Source of the DNA: Acidobacteriota bacterium
GTDB taxonomy: Bacteria; Acidobacteriota; Terriglobia; Terriglobales; Acidobacteriaceae
Direction of reading: 5' to 3'
Assembly: GCA_013289685.1 (NCBI GenBank)
Contig: JABCZL010000003.1
Location: 434,001 to 498,000 of the forward strand
Length of the DNA stretch: 64,000 bases
The notes under the pieces were generated by a model that ran no database searches, was not told where the DNA came from, and saw nothing but the letters and a program-made list of their open reading frames with translations. Shown piece after piece: positions 8,187 through 16,116 of this stretch. The position numbers were made by a program, and so were the translations under genes. Each line of letters begins with the position of its first letter. Position 1 is the stretch's first letter.

Positions 8187-10001
8187 CTAAAACTTGAACT
8201 TCTTCGCGAACACCAGGCTTTGTCCGCAATGAAATTTTCCAATATCCACAAGATGCTGATCAAAGCGCCGCGCCATCGCATCTTCGCCTCGCAGTTCGGA
8301 GTACCACATCGCGTCAAAATAAGCGGAACATCGGTATCCCTCGAACTTGCTCGAACTCACCGCCGCGTTGAGGCCGTTCTCGTCAATGGCCCCTGAGATG
8401 AATTGAATCACCGCTTTCGTGGCGACCGACTCATCATCCAGGCGGCTGAGGGCATCCTGCAGAATGTTATCGTCTCGGTGCCCCCGGCTCAGCTGAAACA
8501 AAAACTCACGCACTTCGATCCCCGCCCGCTGGCACACATTCCGCTTGTTCGCGTTGGCTTCGACTTTATCCAGGAGGCCATCGGCCTTCTTCGTCCATTC
8601 CAGTTCATCGTCTCCGGGTCGGCGCACGCCGACGAAATAGTTGATTGCCGCGATGCTGATCGCCGAAAACGCTCCCGCGCACTGGTACTTGACCCCCGTG
8701 TCGTACACACTCGTATGCAGGGCAAGTGCCTCGTTCACATCCACTTTCTGTCCGCCATCGCCGGTAATCCGCGCACTCGCAATGACGTTCAGGCATCCAG
8801 CATGGGCGTTCGATGCGCACTTCTCCCAATACGAATATGCCGCCGGCTCGTCGTGCAACTGATTCCGTGTGATTGAACCCGCCAAAAACTCGGCATTGGA
8901 CTGGCTCACCTCGGGGACATAGGTCAGAACCCTACCCGCGTTGATAATCTTATCGAGGTCGGCCCGGGCGGTGCGCGCACCCGGCAACTCCATCGGCTCC
9001 CCTTCATGCTCGTGCACCGTGTTGATCATGGCGAGGGCGAGCGCCCGATAATAATGAGCGACCATCGCGTCTGAGGCGTCGACCTTCTTGCCGCCCAAGG
9101 TCGCACTCAGCATGCGCACGTCCAGCTTGAGATTCCCAACCTCGTCTTTCCTGCCTTCAGACTTTCTTTGGACGCGCTGCACATCCTGGACGGCCGTAGC
9201 GAAGTCCACCACCGGGACGGGAGTATCATTTCGCACCCTGCGTGCATCCGCCCCATTCTGCGCGCGCCCGGAAACCGATCGACTGCTCCCACTGGCAACC
9301 GCTGGCCGCTTCCCGAACTTTGGCCCCAGCACCAACCCAATCACGACCAGCACGATGAAGCTGAGCGGAATCAGGCACGCCAGAACTACGGGCACTTGCA
9401 CCGGCAGCCGCGAAGCGGGCGCCGCATTTTGTGTTGGCAGCGGCTCCGCACCCAGCGCCTCTTTCACTTGCCGCCGCGCAATGCGGTACGCATCTTCGGC
9501 CACCAGCAACTGCACCACCAAGAGCGCCAGTGAAATCGAAACGCCCCAAAACCCGGACGATGGAATGACCCACCGCGCCACCTGCATTGCGACGAAGATT
9601 GTGATCCCCTTGGTTCGCTCTCCCAGGTAGAAGTATCCAAAGCCTGCAGTGAGCAGATTCAGCGTGACCGCCACGCGAGGATTCTGCACGTCGACCACAT
9701 CGTCCTGGCCCTGGTTGATTTCGATCGCGGTGAAATACGCATCCAGGAAGGAGAAGACCCATAGCACCAACATCACAACCAAGGCCTGTCCGACGATTGC
9801 CGTCGGCAGGTGCGCGAAGCAAAGCACCAACCCCAGTAACCAGAAGCTGAGCGTCATTCCCCCGCGTCCGGTCTTGCCGCAATAAAACTGCCCGAGTCCG
9901 GGGACCAGCAGCGAGAGCCCAAACGCCAGCCCGGCGCTCTTGTGCCGAGGTTCGGGGGCAAGCGCCCCGACTGGCGGGTTATCGTTCAATCCCAGAGACA
10001 C
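8187..10001 (-). CDS. Hypothetical multi-pass membrane protein with C-terminal soluble domain
   Basis: This is a 604-aa protein I cannot assign to a named family. The N-terminal 230 residues hold about six to seven membrane helices. They include two PGLGQFYCGKTGRGG / GFGYFYLGERTKG motifs that resemble duplicated TM2-type hairpins. One last helix (VPVVLACLIPLSFIVLVVIGLVLG) leads to a soluble C-terminal part of about 360 residues, rich in helices, with several Cys. The N-terminal layout suggests a membrane anchor for a periplasmic or cytoplasmic helical-repeat domain (inference). The start is a GTG at 10001 with GAGG six bases upstream. Confidence 0.7.
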   Translation of the reverse strand: MSLGLNDNPPVGALAPEPRHKSAGLAFGLSLLVPGLGQFYCGKTGRGGMTLSFWLLGLVLCFAHLPTAIVGQALVVMLVLWVFSFLDAYFTAIEINQGQDDVVDVQNPRVAVTLNLLTAGFGYFYLGERTKGITIFVAMQVARWVIPSSGFWGVSISLALLVVQLLVAEDAYRIARRQVKEALGAEPLPTQNAAPASRLPVQVPVVLACLIPLSFIVLVVIGLVLGPKFGKRPAVASGSSRSVSGRAQNGADARRVRNDTPVPVVDFATAVQDVQRVQRKSEGRKDEVGNLKLDVRMLSATLGGKKVDASDAMVAHYYRALALAMINTVHEHEGEPMELPGARTARADLDKIINAGRVLTYVPEVSQSNAEFLAGSITRNQLHDEPAAYSYWEKCASNAHAGCLNVIASARITGDGGQKVDVNEALALHTSVYDTGVKYQCAGAFSAISIAAINYFVGVRRPGDDELEWTKKADGLLDKVEANANKRNVCQRAGIEVREFLFQLSRGHRDDNILQDALSRLDDESVATKAVIQFISGAIDENGLNAAVSSSKFEGYRCSAYFDAMWYSELRGEDAMARRFDQHLVDIGKFHCGQSLVFAKKFKF

Positions 10002-10059
10002 AAAATCCTCAGCCTCGGTGAAGATACAGCGATGCCTCTACTGCAGCCGCGCGCTGGTT

Positions 10060-10515
10060 CTAGTTCGGCTTCTTGTTTGGATCCGGTGAGGAGTCCTGCT
10101 TCGGCGGCGGGCTCGGGTCCTTCGGGTGATCGTCATACACCGAGTATTGCCCTTGCGGCCGTTTCAGCTTGATCGTGATTTCCGTCTTTGACTTGGTGAC
10201 GTCGTAGTCTTCCCCGAACGTCTGAAACCCCACAGCCAGCACCTGCACCCGCAGCTTGCCGTACGGGATGCCATCAAAATTCGCCTTCCCTTCCGCGTCG
10301 GTTTTTAACTCCATTCCGCCGCGGCCCTGTTTGCCTTTTTCATTCACTTCATGCATGATGACCGCCGCATTGCGCACCGGCTTCCCGTTGTCATCTTTGA
10401 CGACGAGAAAATACATCCACGACGTCGGTTCGTCGTCCTTATCTTTTTGCCCCATAGCCGCCCCCGCCATCGCGAGAGTCGCCATCACTACCCCGGTTAT
10501 GAATATCTTCTTCAT
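10060..10515 (-). CDS. Exported protein with carboxypeptidase-regulatory-like (Ig/transthyretin-fold) domain
   Basis: This is a 151-aa protein with a signal peptide (KKIFITGVVMATLAMAGAAMG). Residues about 30-120 form a carboxypeptidase-regulatory-like domain: FLVVKDDNGKPVRNAAVIMHEV, then KTDAEGKANFDGIPYGKLRVQV. The C-terminus is a Pro/Asp/Lys-rich tail. Such domains are cell-surface beta-sandwiches, often attached to TonB-dependent receptors, but this one stands alone. The start is the ATG at 10515. It is divergent from thiO, with 100 bp between the two start codons. Confidence 0.78.
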   Translation of the reverse strand: MKKIFITGVVMATLAMAGAAMGQKDKDDEPTSWMYFLVVKDDNGKPVRNAAVIMHEVNEKGKQGRGGMELKTDAEGKANFDGIPYGKLRVQVLAVGFQTFGEDYDVTKSKTEITIKLKRPQGQYSVYDDHPKDPSPPPKQDSSPDPNKKPN

Positions 10516-10603
10516 GCAAGCCATTCTAAGCAGCGGCGCGCTCCCTGTCATCTTCGTTGTTCTCTCGGTTTCAGCAGCTAAGACGCTCACGCCCCAGCTC
10601 TTT

Positions 10604-10609
10604 TACAAT
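10604..10609 (+). promoter_or_regulatory. -10 box TACAAT for leaderless thiO
   Basis: TACAAT ends 6 nt before the GTG start. The same spacing is seen at purC, the MBL hydrolase and the first SDR gene. Confidence 0.45.
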
Positions 10610-10615
10610 GCCGAG

Positions 10616-11719
10616 GTGAAGACCTGGGACGTGATCGTCATCGGCGGAGGCATCATCGGCCTCTCGCTCGCGATCGCGCTGCGCAAACGCGGGGCCAGCG
10701 TATTAGTCGTCGAGCGCGGAGAACCCGGCCGCGAAGCCTCCCACGCCGCCGGTGGCATGCTGGTCGACTGCCTCATCGAGACTCCATCCGCTCTTCAGGC
10801 CCTGGCCACCGCGAGCGCGCAACTGTACCCCGAATTCGCCCATGAGTTGGAAGTGGAGTCGGGCATGAAGGTTGACCTGCGGGACGACGGCACGATTTTT
10901 CTCCCGAGCGCAGAACATCTTCACCACCTTGAGAGCGCGCCGTTGCTGGCTGCGGCGCTGGCGGATTTGGAGCCTGCGCTCGTCGCCACAGACTGCCCTG
11001 CTTTCCTACTGAAGGAGCGCAGCGTCGACCCCCGCGCCCTCACCGCCGCCGCGTGGAAGACCGCGAAAAACCGCGGCGTTGACTTCTCCTCCGGCGATGA
11101 AGTCATCGCTGTGACAGTAGCCGAAGGCCGCGCCACCGGAGTCAAGACCACAAAGACGGAATTCCCCGCAGCAAAAGTCGTGAACTGCGCAGGAGCATGG
11201 TCCGGACAAATAAGGTCCGGACAAATAAGCTTCGGACAAATGAGCTGCGGTCAAGTCGCCGCCCATCCCATTCCCACTCGCCCCGTCAAGGGCCAGATGC
11301 TCTGCCTGGTCATGCCCTCGCGCACGTTGCTCAAGCACGTCATCCGCACACCCAATGTCTACCTCATCCCGCGCAGCGACGGACGCCTCCTGGTCGGCGC
11401 CACCGTCGAAGAGGCCGGATTCGACAAGCGCACCGACCTGGCCACCATTCAGAGCCTGCATAAGTCCGCCATCGCCCTGGTGCCGAAACTCGCCGACGCC
11501 CGAATTCTGGAAGACTGGGCCGGCCTGCGCCCCGGCACTCCCGACGCACTCCCCATCCTCGGCGCAACTTCGACTCCCGGCTACTACGTTGCCACTGGCC
11601 ACTTCCGCGACGGCATCCTTCTGGCGCCGATCACGGCAGAAGTAATGACCGCAGTAATCGAAGGTCGCAGTCCGGAACACGACCTGACCGCGTTCTTGCC
11701 AGCAAGATTCCAATCGTAG
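10616..11719 (+). CDS. thiO: FAD-dependent glycine oxidase / DAO-family oxidoreductase
   Basis: This is a 367-aa DadA/ThiO-type flavoenzyme. In family members it oxidises glycine to iminoglyoxylate for the thiazole ring of thiamine, but no other thi gene is visible here. The Rossmann motif VIVIGGGIIGLSLA sits at the N-terminus, REASHAAGGML follows, and the C-terminal FAD motif is WAGLRPGTPDALPILG. The GTG at 10616 is the likely start: a TACAAT box ends 6 nt upstream, and similarity begins there. Residues about 196-214 are an in-frame array of 15-bp repeats (SGQIR-SGQIS-FGQMS-CGQV), which is not expected in this family. Confidence 0.82.
   Translation: MKTWDVIVIGGGIIGLSLAIALRKRGASVLVVERGEPGREASHAAGGMLVDCLIETPSALQALATASAQLYPEFAHELEVESGMKVDLRDDGTIFLPSAEHLHHLESAPLLAAALADLEPALVATDCPAFLLKERSVDPRALTAAAWKTAKNRGVDFSSGDEVIAVTVAEGRATGVKTTKTEFPAAKVVNCAGAWSGQIRSGQISFGQMSCGQVAAHPIPTRPVKGQMLCLVMPSRTLLKHVIRTPNVYLIPRSDGRLLVGATVEEAGFDKRTDLATIQSLHKSAIALVPKLADARILEDWAGLRPGTPDALPILGATSTPGYYVATGHFRDGILLAPITAEVMTAVIEGRSPEHDLTAFLPARFQS
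11201..11257 (+). repeat. 15-bp tandem array inside thiO
   Basis: There are three full units, TCCGGACAAATAAGG, TCCGGACAAATAAGC and TTCGGACAAATGAGC, then a decayed fourth starting TGCGGTCAAGTC. The period is exactly 15 so the frame is kept. Confidence 0.9.
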
Positions 11720-11808
11720 AGACGTAGCTTGCTACCTCTCGGCCCGCGCCACCGCACTGATCGCGTAGCGCCGGCGTTCCGTCGGCGCTACGCCGTTCGC
11801 GCTATACT
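11716..11808 (+). repeat. Family-E hairpin, a second hairpin, and a -10 box
   Basis: GTAGAGACGTAGC-tt-GCTAC (11716-11735) is a family-E hairpin at the end of thiO. GTAGCGCCG (11765-11773) pairs with CGGCGCTAC (11783-11791). TATACT at 11803-11808 may be the -10 of the dipeptidase gene. Confidence 0.6.
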
Positions 11809-11869
11809 GATTCGTTTCCACGGTAATCGAATAGGCAATCCTTTTCGTCCATCACAGAAAGGACTCTCC

Positions 11870-13243
11870 ATGGCTTCTCCCGCAATCGATTTCGCCCGCA
11901 ATAATCAGCAGCGCTTCCTGAACGAACTCAAAGATCTTCTCCGCATTCCCAGCGTCAGCACTCTTGAAGAGCACAAACCTGACATTCAAAAAGCCGCCGA
12001 CTATGTGGCCAACGAACTGCGCCGCATCGGCATGGAAAATGTCGAAGTCATCCCCACCAAGGGACATCCCCTCATCTACGCCGACTGGCTCCACGCCGCC
12101 GGCAAGCCCACCGTCCTGTGCTACGCCCACTACGACGTCCAGCCCGCCGAGCCGCTCGACGAATGGCATACTCCGCCGTTCGAGCCGACGGAGCGCAACA
12201 ACAACATCTACGCCCGCGGTGCCGTCGACGACAAAGGCCAGCTCTGGATGGAAGTCAAAGCCCTCGAATCCCTGATGCAATCCGGAGGCGGCAAGCTTCC
12301 CATCAACGTGAAAGTAATTTTCGAAGGCGAAGAGGAAGTCGGCGGCGAATCCATCGACGAATACATCGTCAAGCAGAAAGCCAAGCTGAAAGCGGACTTC
12401 GCCCTGGTCTGCGACACCGAGCTCTTTGCCCCAAATCTTCCCACGTTGTGCGTAGGCCTGCGCGGCCTGGTCTACACTGAAATCGAAGCCCGGGGCGCCA
12501 TGACCGACTTGCACTCCGGTGTGTACGGAGGCGCCGCGCCAAACCCTTTTTTCGCCCTGATCGAAATTATCAGCAAGCTGAAAGACTCCAAAGGTAAAAT
12601 TCTGATCCCCGGCTTCTACAAAGGCGTCAAGGCTCCCACCAAGGACGAACTCAAAGCCTGGAAGCGTCTCCCATTCAATGAAGAGAAATACCGCAAGACC
12701 GAAGTAGGCTCCAAGGTCCTCACCGGCGAGCCCGGTTACTCGGTCCTCTACCGCACCTGGGCGCGTCCGACATTGGAAGTTCACGGCATGCCGGGAGGCT
12801 TCATCGCCGCCGGCGCCAAGACCGTGATTCCCGCCAAGGCCGCGGCCAAGGTGTCGATGCGCCTGGTCCCCAATCAGGATGCCGACGATGTCTTCAAGAA
12901 GTACTCCGCTTTCGTAAAGAAGCTGACGCCCAAAGGCATCGAAACGAAAATCACAATTCACAGCAAGGGCCCGGCCGCCGTCGTCGGCACCGACAATCCG
13001 TACATCAAAGCGGCCACCGAAGCGCTACACGATACGTTCAAAAAAGAAACAGTGTTCATCCGCAGCGGTGGCTCGATTCCCATCGTCACCGGCTTCCAGG
13101 ACGTGCTGAAGATTCCCAGTGTGATGATGGGCTTCGGTCTGCCCGACGACAATCTGCACGCTCCCAACGAGAAGTTCCACATCCCGAACTTCCATCGCGG
13201 GATCGAAACCATCTGCCGCTTCTTCGAGAAGCTGGGAGGCTAG
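11870..13243 (+). CDS. M20 family dipeptidase / metallopeptidase
   Basis: This 457-aa zinc peptidase of the M20/M25/M40 clan (carnosinase/PepV-like dipeptidase) is expected to be cytoplasmic, since there is no signal peptide. The metal site is AHYDVQP (His87, Asp89), GAVDDKGQ (bridging Asp near 120) and EGEEEVGG (catalytic and metal Glu near 154-155), then the Asp of VCDTE. The dimerisation lid contains DLHSGVYGGAAPNP, and SGGSIPIV and LHAPNEKF complete the site. All key residues are present. The ATG at 11870 has an AAAGGA site upstream. The frame is open earlier but carries the repeats of the intergenic region. Confidence 0.93.
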   Translation: MASPAIDFARNNQQRFLNELKDLLRIPSVSTLEEHKPDIQKAADYVANELRRIGMENVEVIPTKGHPLIYADWLHAAGKPTVLCYAHYDVQPAEPLDEWHTPPFEPTERNNNIYARGAVDDKGQLWMEVKALESLMQSGGGKLPINVKVIFEGEEEVGGESIDEYIVKQKAKLKADFALVCDTELFAPNLPTLCVGLRGLVYTEIEARGAMTDLHSGVYGGAAPNPFFALIEIISKLKDSKGKILIPGFYKGVKAPTKDELKAWKRLPFNEEKYRKTEVGSKVLTGEPGYSVLYRTWARPTLEVHGMPGGFIAAGAKTVIPAKAAAKVSMRLVPNQDADDVFKKYSAFVKKLTPKGIETKITIHSKGPAAVVGTDNPYIKAATEALHDTFKKETVFIRSGGSIPIVTGFQDVLKIPSVMMGFGLPDDNLHAPNEKFHIPNFHRGIETICRFFEKLGG

Positions 13244-13263
13244 CACCCCTCGGCTCTGAACAT

Positions 13264-13308
13264 GTGGGGACGGGCGCCTTCGCCCGTCCCGCCAAGCGTA
13301 GCGAGGCG
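13264..13308 (+). repeat. Palindromic repeat family D, copy 1
   Basis: GGGGACGGGCGCCTTCGCCC with ACGGGCG/CGCCCGT pairing is followed by CCAAGCGTAGCGAGG. An inverted copy lies at 43193-43239 upstream of uvrB. Confidence 0.8.
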
Positions 13309-13364
13309 ATACAAGTGGGTCCCGGATCGGAGCCTGGCTTGCGCACCGGAAGCGATGAAAATCC

Positions 13365-13440
13365 GGGTGCCCCATTTCTCGCGCGTTTCTTTGCGCGAGA
13401 AAGCCTGCCCTGAGCGAAGCCGAAGGGTGGGGATTTTCGA
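13365..13440 (+). repeat. Palindromic repeat family A, copy 4
   Basis: A full-length copy, nearly identical to copies 1 and 3. Confidence 0.85.
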
Positions 13441-13543
13441 CTGAGCGCAGCCGAAAGTATCGAGTCCCGAACCGCAGCCGCAGGCGCGTCCCACCGCAAC
13501 ATCCAGCTCACCCCCGTGTTCTTACCTCTCAACCGGAGGATGC

Positions 13544-14776
13544 ATGCCAACCCGCCACCGATTATCTCTTGCCTCGACTCTCATCACTCTGTTCGGTGTT
13601 CTAGTTGTTTTGTCTAACGCGGCCTGCGCGCAAACCGTCGCCCAGGTCTGCACGCCCAAGATTCTCGCCAACAAGGAATTGGTGACTCCCACGCAGCGCG
13701 AAGCCGCCGGAGACATCGCCGAGCCGCCGCTCACCGATACGGCGGACGGCTTCGCTTGGCCAGACACTCCCCTGGGCGTCATCAAAACCAGCACCGGTTA
13801 TGCGTTTTTTGGCAGCGATGGTGGCAGTCACGCCCGCCAGCTCTGGCAAGGACACTGGTACGGCAACAACAAATACGGCTCCATCACCCGCACTCTCGGC
13901 ACGCTCGACAACCCGCTCGGGTCCGGTCCGCCCGTGGACGTGACGATCCGTCCCAATCCCGACCCGGCGGTCAATCCCTTCTATCAAAGTTATGACTACA
14001 TGGGCGGCGGCCCCGTGTACAAGGTTCCCGACGGCATGGCCGGCGCCGGCAACCTGCTCATGGTCTACCACGCTGAGGTTCCGACAATCACGACTCAGAG
14101 TTTCTTAGCCGTATTGGCGCTGGCCGCGTCGACCGACGGAGGCGCCAGTTGGACCGACCTGGGCGAGATCATTCGCACCAATCAGGGTTATCGGACCGAC
14201 ATGGACGGCTTCGATATCGGCGACTCGACCCTGGCCAGTTCGCCTGATGGCAAATATTTCTACATTTTTTTCCCAGACTGGCGGGCCAACGGCACCACGC
14301 ACTGGGGCAACACAGTGACGTCGATTTCTGTGGCCCGCGCGCCCATCGCCGCCGTGCTCGAAACTGCCTTCGGCCCCATGCCCCATGCCGTGACTTTCCA
14401 GAAATATTACGACGGATGGAATCACGACCAGGGCTTGGGCGGCTACTCCAAAGATCTGGACCCGCAGACGCCTTACGGCGGCACCGTCAACGTTGCCTAC
14501 AACGCCTACATCCATCGCTACCAGTTGCTCATTAACGCGGGAGTCGTGCTCTACTACGCCGAATCTCCCGACGGCCTGACCTGGTCGCCCCTGAGCTTGT
14601 TCCATGACTTCCGCAACGATCCCGATCAGCCCAGCGTCTACGCGACTTTTGTCGGCGCGGGAGACGATCCCAGCATTCTCGGCAAACAGTTCTACGTCTT
14701 TTACACGCGCTACCCCGGCAATGGACTGGGCTGGAATGGAGCCTCAGTGAACCGCTTCACGGTCTCCTGCCCCTGA
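13544..14776 (+). CDS. Exported sialidase-fold (Asp-box) protein
   Basis: This is a 410-aa protein with a signal peptide (ending NAACAQT). At least one clear Asp-box is present (STDGGASWTDLGE), along with repeated strand pairs such as LASSPDGKYFYIFFPDW and VVLYYAESPDGLTWSPL. This is the blade pattern of six-bladed sialidase/BNR or GH43-like propellers. It may act on or bind extracellular glycans. The catalytic arginine triad of true sialidases is not identifiable, so no enzyme function is claimed. A CGGAGGA site precedes the ATG at 13544. The protein ends with a Cys-Pro. Confidence 0.7.
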   Translation: MPTRHRLSLASTLITLFGVLVVLSNAACAQTVAQVCTPKILANKELVTPTQREAAGDIAEPPLTDTADGFAWPDTPLGVIKTSTGYAFFGSDGGSHARQLWQGHWYGNNKYGSITRTLGTLDNPLGSGPPVDVTIRPNPDPAVNPFYQSYDYMGGGPVYKVPDGMAGAGNLLMVYHAEVPTITTQSFLAVLALAASTDGGASWTDLGEIIRTNQGYRTDMDGFDIGDSTLASSPDGKYFYIFFPDWRANGTTHWGNTVTSISVARAPIAAVLETAFGPMPHAVTFQKYYDGWNHDQGLGGYSKDLDPQTPYGGTVNVAYNAYIHRYQLLINAGVVLYYAESPDGLTWSPLSLFHDFRNDPDQPSVYATFVGAGDDPSILGKQFYVFYTRYPGNGLGWNGASVNRFTVSCP

Positions 14777-14950
14777 GCCCACAAGTGCCTGCCACCCAAA
14801 CCGTCTCACACGACTTCGACTGAAACTCGGCCGAATTTTGAGCGTAATATGGGGATGTTGCAACAGTTATGCCGCGCTGGCATCATTGCAAATTGGCACC
14901 GAAACCCTTCGCAGGGGCCACTGGTCAAGTGATTCGCCGGAGTCGTGAGC

Positions 14951-16015
14951 ATGGCAAAGACGCTAAGTGGCTATTGTTGCCGTACCGTCCTTCTTGGCTG
15001 CTGTCTTGTACAAGCTGCGACGGCACAATCGGAGTTCTCTCCCTGCATCGTGGAGACGCAAGGACTTAATAGCGAAACTTCGGAGCCAATCGTTAAGAGA
15101 CAAGGCTCGTATGAATCCGTCGCCAGCGACGTAACCCTGAGATTGACGTTCGCAGACGGCAAAACCATATACCGTGAAGGGGAGATCATCCCACTGAGCT
15201 TGGCCTTCACGTCGGCCTCGAAAGGCAAATACACCGTCGACTCGCGCACCTACGACCGCAGCGGCCGTCTGGATCTGGAAACGTTCTGCGTCGCTCCCGA
15301 TAACGGTCGTGATCCTTTGGTTGACTATTTCGGATCTGGAATCTGGTCCGGCTTTGTCGGCGGCGGTCTTAGTTCTGGGTTCCTCCCGCTAAGTCTTAAA
15401 CCGTTTGTAGTCAAGGAAGAGCTAAACGAATGGAAGGTGCTGCCTCCCGGTAGCTATACGCTACGAGTAGCCAGCGATCGAATTTACGCGACTGGCTCAA
15501 GCTCGTCAGGACTTGGCGCACGTCCCCTGTTTGTGGTCTCCAATAGCGTTACATTCCAAGTTGTCGCCGCGACAGCGGAATGGCAGGCTGGCCAGTTGGC
15601 CCAGATATTAGCGATGCTCGATCCCAAGGTTCCTTTGAAGCCACCTGGGTTCGAGCAAGTAAACAGCGCGGTCCGAGTCTTACGTTTCCTCGGCTCGGAA
15701 GCCACAACCCGCGAACTAGTGCGGCAGTTGCGGCTCACAGACTCCTGGGATTGCCAGGCTGGGCTGATTGGGTCAGCGCACCGTGCAATCGCCATTGAAG
15801 AGCTACGAGCGGCAATTCAAGATTCGCAGCACCCGGCAACTGCAAGGATGGTTCGGACGTTGGCAGTACTCGAAATCCAGTCTAATCCGAAATTCAAGCT
15901 CCCGCCTTACGACAGCACCACGAAGGAGGAGTGGAGGAAGCAACAGCAGGCAAAAGAAGCGGCATACAATGAACTCGTTGACAAGCTCTGGGAGCAGGTC
16001 AATAAGGCAAAGTGA
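14951..16015 (+). CDS. Hypothetical exported protein
   Basis: This is a 354-aa protein I do not recognise. It has an N-terminal export signal (YCCRTVLLGCCLVQAATAQ), then a beta-rich region (residues about 60-200) with LRLTFADGKTIYREGEIIPL, a pattern seen in exported Ig-like domains. A helical C-terminal region (about 205-350) has HEAT-like spacing: LRFLGSEATTRELVRQL, IEELRAAIQDSQH. It ends in a Lys/Glu-rich coil. A GTG at 14945 is an alternative start. Codon choice looks less GC-biased than its neighbours, which may point to transfer or relaxed selection. No partner gene is adjacent. Confidence 0.6.
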   Translation: MAKTLSGYCCRTVLLGCCLVQAATAQSEFSPCIVETQGLNSETSEPIVKRQGSYESVASDVTLRLTFADGKTIYREGEIIPLSLAFTSASKGKYTVDSRTYDRSGRLDLETFCVAPDNGRDPLVDYFGSGIWSGFVGGGLSSGFLPLSLKPFVVKEELNEWKVLPPGSYTLRVASDRIYATGSSSSGLGARPLFVVSNSVTFQVVAATAEWQAGQLAQILAMLDPKVPLKPPGFEQVNSAVRVLRFLGSEATTRELVRQLRLTDSWDCQAGLIGSAHRAIAIEELRAAIQDSQHPATARMVRTLAVLEIQSNPKFKLPPYDSTTKEEWRKQQQAKEAAYNELVDKLWEQVNKAK

Positions 16016-16116
16016 TCGCGCAAGCTGACGAAATCAGGCTCTTTACACTCACCCCCCCGTCGCACCCCACGCCGACGTGAAGGCCGGACGCCGAGTCGCT
16101 CGAGGACCGAGTCTTT

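Larger units (their letters stand above)
13244..13543. other. Intergenic region holding repeat families D and A
   Basis: No gene is seen. It contains a family-D hairpin (13264-13308), a full family-A element (13365-13440) and an AACCGGAGGATG ribosome-binding region just before the next gene. Confidence 0.7.
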
